64,000 bases of DNA, from NCBI GenBank assembly GCA_002403155.1, contig DHHF01000008.1, positions 186,001 through 250,000 of the forward strand, in the 5' to 3' direction. Made by a program: the position numbers and the translations under genes. Source of the DNA: Sulfurovum sp. UBA4779 (GTDB lineage Bacteria; Campylobacterota; Campylobacteria; Campylobacterales; Sulfurovaceae). The notes beneath the pieces are model-generated. The model was given only the letters and a program-made list of their open reading frames with translations. It was not told the DNA's origin and did not search any database. Each line of letters opens with the position of its first letter. The first letter of the stretch is position 1. Below are positions 18,055 through 25,179 of this stretch, piece by piece.

Positions 18055-18320
18055 TGTGACTCCTTGGGATTATCTAAGTATGACACAACGCTTTGAAAAA
18101 TCGTAAAGGCCGATTGTATAATTTTTCATCAAACTTTGCCGTAATCATTTGAAGACAGATGCAGAAACAATGGCAAAAGCAAGCCAAATCGATACCCGGC
18201 ATTCTTCGCATGAAATCTTTTGCGAAGGGATTTTATCCTTTGGAGAAGTGATAGCAGCCATTACCTTTTATTTATTCATTTTGAGTATAATTTGGTAAAA
18301 CTGTACGTTAGGATTTTTTG
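18055..18320. other. Intergenic stretch between divergent genes
   Basis: About 265 bases hold both promoters of a divergent pair. A small inverted repeat TTCGCA...TGCGAA sits near 18205-18226. AGTATAAT just before the stator gene (about 18283-18290) is a plausible -10. No gene seen. Confidence 0.35.
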
Positions 18321-19427
18321 ATGTTAGAATTTGACAAAAATCAAGAAACTTCATGCATTTCTCGTTCTTTTGCATTGCTGTTTATCCCCTTTCTTTTTTT
18401 GCTGGGGCTTATCTTGGGATATTTGGATATCGTGCCTTTAAAAGTGGAACTGCACACGCTTGTGATCGTTGCTTTTATCTTTATCGTTTTTATGTTCTTT
18501 GCCCAGCATAATGCCAATTATGCTGCCTGCCACATGAGAGGTTCTTTTGCAAAGATGGAAGGCGCATTGCAAAATGCGCTTCGTGCCAATGCGCTGACTA
18601 TTATGGAAAAAACCAAATCAACCCTTAATGTCCGAGAGTTTATCGCTGAGTACTACAAAGATATCCGCAATGATAACTTTGCCAGAGTGGCGCCTTCCGT
18701 GTTTCCGATGCTGGGGATTTTGGGGACGTTTATTGCGATTGCGCTTTCGATGCCCGACTTTACCGTAAAAGATCTTGAGGCGCTTGATCGTGAGATATCG
18801 ATTCTTCTCTCGGGGATAGGGACGGCGTTTTATGCCTCTATCTACGGGATTATGCTCTCGTTGATATGGACCTATTTTGAAAAAAGAGGCAATGCCAAGA
18901 TCGATAAAAATATCCTAGGGCTTGAAAAGATTTACAACTCCAGGGTATGGACAAAAAGCGAACTGATCAAACATGAGCATACGCAAAGCGAGCTCAAAGA
19001 CCAGCAAATCGTGCAAACGCTCAAAGAGACATTCAATCTTGATTTTATCAAAGAGCTCAATGAGCAGTATCTCAAAAATTTTACGACCATCATCAATGAA
19101 ACAACCTTCAGTTTCGGGGAGTTGACCAAAAATCTTCAGTATGTTACAAACGATTTGCGCATGACGCTTGAAAAGGTTCAAGACCGCCAAGAGAGCATCA
19201 ATGCCGTTTCTATGATACAGAAAAATATCGAAGGCTTTAACTCCAACGCCAAAAATCTGCAAAAAGCGATGGAGCGTTTTGATAGCAGCGTAGATCATAC
19301 GTTTGAGAAGATAGACCAAGAGATCGGTGAGATTGTAGACAAACTGGCCGCTTTTGCCCAGATCATTTCAGAGCAAAATCAAAAAATCTTGGAAACTATG
19401 GCAATGAGCAAAGAGGATAGAAAATAG
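18321..19427 (+). CDS. MotA/TolQ/ExbB-type proton channel protein
   Basis: A 368-residue protein with membrane helices at about 14-36, 44-62, 131-152 and 166-188, and the MotA/ExbB core PSVFPMLGILGTFIAIALSM. Helices 3 and 4 line the proton path in the family. A cytoplasmic tail of about 170 residues, predicted helical, follows (KAMERFDSSVDHTFEKI). TTAGGA precedes ATG 18321; I prefer it to the TTG three bases earlier. The OmpA-like partner starts one base before this stop codon, so the pair is coupled. They probably form a stator-like motor that is not for flagella. Confidence 0.82.
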   Translation: MLEFDKNQETSCISRSFALLFIPFLFLLGLILGYLDIVPLKVELHTLVIVAFIFIVFMFFAQHNANYAACHMRGSFAKMEGALQNALRANALTIMEKTKSTLNVREFIAEYYKDIRNDNFARVAPSVFPMLGILGTFIAIALSMPDFTVKDLEALDREISILLSGIGTAFYASIYGIMLSLIWTYFEKRGNAKIDKNILGLEKIYNSRVWTKSELIKHEHTQSELKDQQIVQTLKETFNLDFIKELNEQYLKNFTTIINETTFSFGELTKNLQYVTNDLRMTLEKVQDRQESINAVSMIQKNIEGFNSNAKNLQKAMERFDSSVDHTFEKIDQEIGEIVDKLAAFAQIISEQNQKILETMAMSKEDRK

Positions 19428-20539
19428 TGTTCAATAAAAAAAGTACAAACGAAGAAAGCAACTTCTGGATATCTTATGCCGATTTGATGGCAGGATTGCT
19501 TTTTGTATTTATCCTTTTGATCGGGGCTATCGTCTCAAAATCCATTATCCTTAAGACGGATCTTCACAAAAAAGAGGATACGCTTACGCGTGTGTCTCAA
19601 ACGCTTCAAGATAAAGAGCGTGCTCTCAATGAACTGAATGCTTCGCTTTTAAAAAATAAAGCGCTGTTAGGCGAAAAAACCACTGCACTTTCACAAAACG
19701 AACAACTCTTAAAATTCAAAGAGGATGAAATTAAAAAACTCAATGCCATGCTGCTTGAAGCCAATACCCAAAAAGATTTGTTGATCAATAAAGTAGTGAT
19801 CGTGCAAAACCTTCTCAAAGAAAACAATACGACCATCGCTGAGCAAGCTAAAAAGATCGAAGCGTATGAAGGCAAAGTTCTGGTGCTTTCAAGCGAACTG
19901 AACGAAGCAAACAAAACTGCCAAGCTTAACGATGAAAAGCTCTTGGCGCTGCTGAATGCGCTGGATGAAAAACAGACACAGTATGATGATTTGGTAGCCA
20001 ATCTGCAGGCCCAAAAAGCAAAGATCAAAGCGCTTACCGGCATCAAATTAAAGGTGATTGCGGCGCTGAAAGAAGAGTTGGGGGACAAGATAGCCATCGA
20101 TAAAAAAAGCGGTTCGCTCAGGCTTGCTTCAAGTATCCTGTTTGACAAGGGGAGCGCTGAGCTCAAAGAGGAGTCCAAAGCCAATCTGAAGAAGGCATTC
20201 GAAGAGTATGTAGGCGCACTCGTGACCAATTCCAAAATCAAGCCGCATCTGGATCGGATCATTATCGAAGGCCATACCGACAGCGATGGCGGCTATCTGT
20301 ACAATCTTGAGCTTTCACAAAAACGCGCTTTGGCAGTGATGAACTTTTTGCTTTCGCTTGATTTTGCCAAAGAGCACAACATTAAGCCTCTTTTGATCGC
20401 TTCAGGACGTGCCTATTTGGATGCGGTTAAGAGAGACGGCGTTGAAGATCAAGAGGCTTCAAGACGTATCGAGATTAAGTTCGGGCTAAAAAATGAAGAT
20501 GCGATGCATGAGATAGAAAAGGTTTTAGATGCGCAATGA
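19427..20539 (+). CDS. MotB-like OmpA-family protein, partner of the proton channel
   Basis: A 370-residue protein: membrane helix at about 18-38 with the probable proton-binding aspartate in SYADLMAGLLF, a long coiled coil (about 40-200), and a C-terminal OmpA peptidoglycan-binding domain (about 225-360) with GHTDSDGGYLYNLELSQKRA. The arrangement matches MotB, except that the coiled coil is much longer than the MotB plug. It should anchor the motor to the wall. The start overlaps the channel gene stop, and a 54-codon ORF starts inside its own 3' end. Confidence 0.85.
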   Translation: MFNKKSTNEESNFWISYADLMAGLLFVFILLIGAIVSKSIILKTDLHKKEDTLTRVSQTLQDKERALNELNASLLKNKALLGEKTTALSQNEQLLKFKEDEIKKLNAMLLEANTQKDLLINKVVIVQNLLKENNTTIAEQAKKIEAYEGKVLVLSSELNEANKTAKLNDEKLLALLNALDEKQTQYDDLVANLQAQKAKIKALTGIKLKVIAALKEELGDKIAIDKKSGSLRLASSILFDKGSAELKEESKANLKKAFEEYVGALVTNSKIKPHLDRIIIEGHTDSDGGYLYNLELSQKRALAVMNFLLSLDFAKEHNIKPLLIASGRAYLDAVKRDGVEDQEASRRIEIKFGLKNEDAMHEIEKVLDAQ

Positions 20540-20693
20540 TTTTGAGCCTAAGCATCTTCGGCGTGCCAAAGACAATCTTGCCCGAAGCCTGCAGACGTAC
20601 GAACTTCAAACGCAGCAAAACAAACCGATGCAAAACGAAAAGCATGAAAAAATTACATTTTGGCAATGGCTAAAGTCATTATTCATCCGTTAG
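20529..20693 (+). CDS. Small coupled ORF, 54 residues
   Basis: Starts at ATG 20529 inside the last codons of the MotB-like gene (11-base overlap) and stops at 20693, running 15 bases into the convergent mltG gene. The peptide is highly charged and amphipathic (begins MRNDFEPKHLRRAKDN, ends FWQWLKSLFIR), with no signal peptide. The tight overlap suggests coupled translation as the third gene of the stator operon. It could still be chance, because the frame is short. Confidence 0.5.
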   Translation: MRNDFEPKHLRRAKDNLARSLQTYELQTQQNKPMQNEKHEKITFWQWLKSLFIR

Positions 20694-21713
20694 GTTTCGG
20701 TCATTTTCTGAATCAGAGAGAGTAGAGTTCTCCTCTTGGGCTTTTTTCTCTTTGAGATACGCTTTAAAAGCTCTGATGTTTTTTTTATGCGCTTCATAAT
20801 CGTGCGTAAAGTCATGCTTTCCTTCTTTGTTGAGCATCAAAAACAGATAGTCGTTTTTTTGCGGATAGGCTGCTGCCCTAAGCGCTTCAAGGCTTATCGT
20901 GCCTAAAGCATGCGGCGGAAGGCCTTTGTGTTTGTAAGTATTGAAGGGGCTTTGGTCCGTTTTGATACGCTCGGAAGTAATGGCGGTATGAGAATAGGGC
21001 CCATAGTTGAGGGTACTGTCCATCTGAAGTTTCATGTTTTTTTTAAGCCTGTTATGGATCACCGAAGAGATAGAGGGCATTTCATCCGCAGCATTGCTCT
21101 CTTTTTGGATGATCGAAGCAATGATGCGCGTTTGTTTGAATATTGATGCATTGGCATCTTGCAGATGTTCTTTTTTGAACATTTCAAACATTTGTCTAGA
21201 GCGCCCAAAGAGGTATTGCATCGTTGTTTTTTCATTTGCGCTTCTTGCTACCGTGTACCTGCAAGCAAGGATGTCCCCCTCTTTGAAACGCGCATATTTT
21301 TTGTAATAACGCATCAGTTTCTTTTCGTCCAATTTCATATCGTTCGCCAATCGTCTGACAACTTCTTCTTTGGTTTCGCCCGCATAGATCACGACCTGCA
21401 TTGTTTTGGCTCTTTGGCGATACATATGGGCATAAAAAAGGAACCGGCCGTGCGCTTTGGGATCCACCTCATACCAGCCTTTCATAGGAACGCGGATAAG
21501 TTTCAGCATAAATGCATCGACCCATGTGATATCAAATCCGTTTTTTTTGAGCGTTTGCTCAACGGTTTCAAAGTCGGAAGCGGGAAGATAAAAAGTGGTG
21601 GCGGTGTAAGTAACGGGGATAAAATTATAAGCCAAAGGCAAAAGCATTAAAACGGCAAAGATTTTTAGGTAGGTTACAAAGCGGCTATATTTTTGAGAAA
21701 TAATCTTTTTCAT
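20679..21713 (-). CDS. mltG: Endolytic murein transglycosylase MltG
   Basis: A 344-residue YceG-family protein with an N-terminal membrane anchor (about 13-32) and a periplasmic catalytic domain. The catalytic glutamate is in IIQKES (about residue 205), followed by NRLKKNMKLQMD and the Y...T.GLPP motif HKGLPPHALGTISLEA. MltG cuts new glycan strands in the inner membrane and sets their length. It is preceded by the M50 protease gene on the same strand after 13 bases, so the two are probably one transcript. Start ATG at 21713 is the only one that keeps the anchor. Confidence 0.92.
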   Translation of the reverse strand: MKKIISQKYSRFVTYLKIFAVLMLLPLAYNFIPVTYTATTFYLPASDFETVEQTLKKNGFDITWVDAFMLKLIRVPMKGWYEVDPKAHGRFLFYAHMYRQRAKTMQVVIYAGETKEEVVRRLANDMKLDEKKLMRYYKKYARFKEGDILACRYTVARSANEKTTMQYLFGRSRQMFEMFKKEHLQDANASIFKQTRIIASIIQKESNAADEMPSISSVIHNRLKKNMKLQMDSTLNYGPYSHTAITSERIKTDQSPFNTYKHKGLPPHALGTISLEALRAAAYPQKNDYLFLMLNKEGKHDFTHDYEAHKKNIRAFKAYLKEKKAQEENSTLSDSENDRNLTDE

Positions 21714-21726
21714 TGCCTAAGATAAA

Positions 21727-22854
21727 TTACTCTTCCAGTTCCATTTTTAACGCGATGAATTCAATCAGGTCTTTGAGGGTGATGATCCCTACGGCTTTGT
21801 TCTTTTCGGTTACCAGCAGCCGGCTTGCCCCTGTGGTATTCATTTTGACAAGGACGTCATCGACGGCAGTATCGATACTGACGGAATTGTTTGTATCTTT
21901 CGGCTGCATCACATCGCCCGCCAGACGATGTTTGCGATCTTCATCCGGCACGGTTTTAATCTCTTTGAGTGTGATCATCCCCACAATGTCATCTTCTTTT
22001 GTGACCGGGAACATTTTGTGGGGATAATGCGACAGATAGTTTTCGATCAATGCTTCCAAGGTTGTGTCATAAGGGACGGTAACGGGAGAGGGATTCATAA
22101 AGTGACGTACAGTTTTGCCTTCAAAGGATTGTTTGATCAGCAAAGAGTGATAGGAAGCATGCGCGGCGCTAAAAAGAAAAGATCCGATCAGTATCCACCA
22201 TATCCCGCCGATGATATTGTTTGCGATCATATTGACAAAGCCGATAAAAATAATGCTCACGGCAAAAAACAGGCTGATACGCGAAGCCATTTGGGTTGCC
22301 CATCGGATGTCTTTCTTTCTCCACCACAAAAAAGCGCGAAGCACCCTTCCTCCATCCGTCGGAAAGGCAGGAAGCATATTGAAAATTGCCAGCAGCAGAT
22401 TGATCATGCCAAGATATCCCAAAACGCCCGTTATAGGCAGGGGCGCCTCCATAGCGCTTCCGATCCTGTGCAGTGTGTTAAACAAAACCCAGAGCAAAAG
22501 ACTGGCGATAGGCCCGGCGATGGCCATCAGAAATTCTACTTTGGGGCTATGGGGTTCTTCTTTCATTTCGGCCACGCCCCCAAAGACAAAAAGCGTTATA
22601 TTTTGTATCTTGAGGCCGTATTTTCTGGCGATAAAGGCATGGGAAAATTCATGGATGATGATGGACGCAAAAAGGCCTATGGCTCCCGCTATGGCCATCA
22701 TCCAATAGGTTTGCCCGCCAAGTTCTGCAAAACGGGCAGGGAAAAAACCTTCCGCAAGCGACCATATGACCAAAAAAAGAATGATAATCCAACTGCTGTC
22801 TATCCTTACATTAAATCCGAACAGTCTAAAAAGCGTTATGTTATTTTTTGGCAT
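21727..22854 (-). CDS. Site-2-type intramembrane metalloprotease (M50) with two CBS domains
   Basis: About 375 residues from ATG 22854 (MPKNNITLFRLFGF). The zinc motif HEFSH (about 63-67) lies in a hydrophobic helix, and the second ligand set follows in LPAFPTDGGRVL. C-terminal CBS pair (about 245-375) may bind adenine nucleotides and regulate activity. Four to six membrane helices are seen. The longer frame upstream to 22959 has no ribosome site and lacks homology-like content, so I use the shorter start. Likely substrate is unknown; family members cut membrane-bound regulators. Confidence 0.9.
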   Translation of the reverse strand: MPKNNITLFRLFGFNVRIDSSWIIILFLVIWSLAEGFFPARFAELGGQTYWMMAIAGAIGLFASIIIHEFSHAFIARKYGLKIQNITLFVFGGVAEMKEEPHSPKVEFLMAIAGPIASLLLWVLFNTLHRIGSAMEAPLPITGVLGYLGMINLLLAIFNMLPAFPTDGGRVLRAFLWWRKKDIRWATQMASRISLFFAVSIIFIGFVNMIANNIIGGIWWILIGSFLFSAAHASYHSLLIKQSFEGKTVRHFMNPSPVTVPYDTTLEALIENYLSHYPHKMFPVTKEDDIVGMITLKEIKTVPDEDRKHRLAGDVMQPKDTNNSVSIDTAVDDVLVKMNTTGASRLLVTEKNKAVGIITLKDLIEFIALKMELEE

Positions 22855-22991
22855 CTTGTATCCCGTTTTCTTTGATTTTATTATAGCGGTTTTTTTGTTG
22901 CGGCGCCATGGTGCAAACCGTTGCGCTTCTTTGACAATAAAAATTTTATCAGGTTGCAAAGACTATAATGTTTTATTTATAAGGATTGCAC

Positions 22992-23267
22992 ATGATCATC
23001 TGCCATTGCCATATTCATATGGAATTGCCTTACGTTTCTTCCCTGAAAGGGCGCAGAAGCGTTTTAAACAGCCTCAAAGAAAAACTGAAAGCCTTCAACG
23101 TTTCCGTGCTTGATCTAAGCGGAGAGTATGCCAAAGAGGCCGATGCGGCTTTTGTGTTTCTTTCCCATGATGCTAAAAGTACGGCACAGTATAAGGAAAG
23201 CATAGAGCAGATGCTGGAGCGTAATTTCAGTGAATACAGCTATGAGCTCGAGTGTGAAATGCTATAA
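22992..23267 (+). CDS. DUF503 family protein (YlxP-like)
   Basis: A 91-residue protein that matches the DUF503/YlxP fold in length and in motifs HIHMELPYVSSLKGRRSVLNSLKEKL near the start (shown in pieces: LPYVSSLKGRR at about 13-23). YlxP-type proteins are found near ribosome maturation factors, with no settled function. AAGGAT lies at the right distance before ATG 22992, so I reject TTG 22986. The gene stands alone between two minus-strand groups. Confidence 0.7.
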   Translation: MIICHCHIHMELPYVSSLKGRRSVLNSLKEKLKAFNVSVLDLSGEYAKEADAAFVFLSHDAKSTAQYKESIEQMLERNFSEYSYELECEML

Positions 23268-23332
23268 GCGATAACGGCATCGTAGTGTGTTTGGCACTGC
23301 ATTGGGAGGATCGGCCATGCAGCAGCATGATT

Positions 23333-23791
23333 TTATGGTTCGGGAAGTATTTCTGCAGGGAGCTGCGGAAAGCGTTTTTTGAGCTCTATGAAATAGTCGG
23401 GGCTGTCGATGCATTCGGGATTTTCTATTTCGGTGCAAGGCAGTTCTGCCACTTTCCACTTTCCGTTTTGGCGATGAAGGAGCGCAAAAATATCTTCGTA
23501 GCGGTTCATGCCGTCGGGGGATTGGGGCAAAACATGCACCCATGCCCAGTCTTCGGTTGCTTTCAGGTAGCTTACGACAAAGACCGTTTGTATCTTTTGC
23601 GTTTGCGCAATCTCATTTCTGAGCGCATCAAGGATATGTTTGCGCACCAAACTTCCTTTTTTGGGCGTAAAGGTGCTGTTTTGGTCGGCCGATGTCATCA
23701 TTTTTTGGGTTTTCGTGTCATTAGGTATACCAAAACACACTATTGTTGATAAGATAAATGCAATAAGTGAAAAATAGTACTTGTTTTTCAT
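23333..23791 (-). CDS. Secreted protein of unknown function, 152 residues
   Basis: Begins with a signal peptide (about 1-21, FSLIAFILSTIVCFG) and contains a compact domain with VFVVSYLKATEDWAWVHV and FALLHRQNGKWKVAELPC, a pattern seen in small periplasmic proteins that resemble NTF2-like or DUF-type lumen proteins. I cannot name a family. ATG 23791 is preferred over 23806 because GGGGAAGAAG sits at the right spacing before it. Monocistronic. Confidence 0.6.
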   Translation of the reverse strand: MKNKYYFSLIAFILSTIVCFGIPNDTKTQKMMTSADQNSTFTPKKGSLVRKHILDALRNEIAQTQKIQTVFVVSYLKATEDWAWVHVLPQSPDGMNRYEDIFALLHRQNGKWKVAELPCTEIENPECIDSPDYFIELKKRFPQLPAEILPEP

Positions 23792-23851
23792 GATCTTCTT
23801 CCCCATTCTCCAATATGTTTTTGATGCAATTTATTTTATTGTAGCACAATT

Positions 23852-24304
23852 TTAGTCTGAGGCATATTTTGTCAAAAACCGGTGCAGGGCATTGGCAAAT
23901 ACATGCGCATCTTTTTGACTGAAAGGGTTAGGGCCTCGCGTCATCTCTCCGCTGTTTCGTATCTCTTCGGCAAGGTTGCGCATGGCTAAATACTGTTTGA
24001 TGTTGTCGATAGTGTAGAGTTCGCCTCTGTGGTCTATGGCATGGGCGTTTTGCGAGATGATGCGGTCGGCAAGCGGGATGTCTGCGGTGATGACAAGATC
24101 GCCTTCTTTTACCATCTTTACAATATGATGATCTGCTTCGTCAGCCCCTTGTTCTACAATGATGTATCGGATATGTTTTGAGCTGCCTATGGTGATACGT
24201 TTATTTGATATAACAAAAGTATTCAAAGAAAGCCGTTCGATACTACGCAGTACAATGGGTTTAAGAATATTGGGAAAAGCATCTCCGTCGATATAGAGTG
24301 TCAC
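23852..24304 (-). CDS. YaiI/YqxD family protein (DUF188)
   Basis: A 150-residue protein with the DUF188 signatures DGDAFPN near the start, VITADIPLADRI (about 72-83), and FANALHRFL at the end. The family adopts a PIN-like nuclease fold with conserved acidic residues; activity is not established. It overlaps the YwbE-like gene by four bases, so these are co-translated. ATG 24304 is the natural start. Confidence 0.85.
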   Translation of the reverse strand: MTLYIDGDAFPNILKPIVLRSIERLSLNTFVISNKRITIGSSKHIRYIIVEQGADEADHHIVKMVKEGDLVITADIPLADRIISQNAHAIDHRGELYTIDNIKQYLAMRNLAEEIRNSGEMTRGPNPFSQKDAHVFANALHRFLTKYASD

Positions 24305-24519
24305 AGTATCTCTTGCACTCTTCCTACTTCTCCGGTGTTTAAGCGTACTTTGATGCCGTGAGGATGGGTGGAAGAGCCGGTAAGGATTTTTTGGACTTTG
24401 CCGTAAGTCAATCGGCCGGAAGCCTGATCTTCTTTCAAAACGACAGCCACCTCTTGCCCGTATTTGATATTGGCGCGTACTTTTCCGTCTGAAAGGAGCA
24501 TTTTAAGCCTTTGGCTCAT
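24301..24519 (-). CDS. YwbE family protein (DUF2196)
   Basis: A 72-residue protein from ATG 24519, with GQEVAVVLKEDQASGRLTYG and a GEVGRVQEIL end, which is the YwbE fold: a small basic beta protein that may bind nucleic acid. Starts 17 bases inside the end of the preceding gene and overlaps the next by four bases, giving a tight three-gene operon. The longer upstream frame has no family character. Confidence 0.8.
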   Translation of the reverse strand: MSQRLKMLLSDGKVRANIKYGQEVAVVLKEDQASGRLTYGKVQKILTGSSTHPHGIKVRLNTGEVGRVQEIL

Positions 24520-25000
24520 AGTTGAGTACTTTTTTGACCGTATCGATTGAGCAGAAAAAAAGAGCATCAAACACAGGGTTGAGTCTCGTGGTATGCTCAT
24601 CTATCACCTCAAAAGGTTGAAAGAAAAAACCGCTTCCGTCTTCTTTGCGTTCGGGTTTTACAGTAAAAACGACGGGCTTGAGGGTGCGTACAAGATTGAA
24701 GACTTTTTTATAGCTTTTATCTGTCTCTTCCGGAAGGAGGTTGCCCCGCTTGCTTTCTCCAAGACGTACTTTAAGAAGCAGTTGAAGTTTGTCGTTGAAG
24801 ATGACTTTGTTCCATTTGATACTGCCAAGAGGAAAGGCAAATTCACTATTTTTGGCTGTCAGGGGATGCGGTTTTGTTTCACGGATAGCCTCGAGAAGCT
24901 GCAAGAAGAAGTTTTTGCCTCCAAACCGGTTGGCGCAATGTAAAAGTTTTTCGTGATAAGCCTGTTTTTGAGTCTCATCAAGGTTGCTAAAGTCGCACAT
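24503..25000 (-). CDS. Conserved hypothetical protein, 165 residues
   Basis: A soluble protein without signal or membrane segment; it holds many aromatic and basic residues (FQPFEVIDEHTTRLNPVFDALFFCSIDTVKKVL). I do not recognise a domain. It is the first gene of a three-gene operon with YwbE and DUF188 proteins, which hints at nucleic-acid or RNA handling, but that is only neighbourhood evidence. ATG 25000 is preceded by an AAGGAAAG-like ribosome site. Confidence 0.55.
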   Translation of the reverse strand: MCDFSNLDETQKQAYHEKLLHCANRFGGKNFFLQLLEAIRETKPHPLTAKNSEFAFPLGSIKWNKVIFNDKLQLLLKVRLGESKRGNLLPEETDKSYKKVFNLVRTLKPVVFTVKPERKEDGSGFFFQPFEVIDEHTTRLNPVFDALFFCSIDTVKKVLNYEPKA

Positions 25001-25179
25001 GATGACTTTCCTTGTTTTTGTTTATCATATTATAGCGGAATTATCCTCATCCTGCAGACTGTCCGGTCTATTTGAAAATTTTCCATGAGCCCATTTGCCC
25101 GCTTAGGATTTGATAAATGCTTTTACGGAAAATATGCTACACTATAATATTTTCAAAAGATTTGATGCAGAAAGAAAAA

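Noticed and set aside
18321..20539. Zorya defence system
   Set aside because: Only the motor-like pair is present. No ZorC, ZorD or ZorE gene is next to it.
21928..22875. Open frame of about 315 residues opposite the M50 protease
   Set aside because: Shadow of a real gene; no family features.
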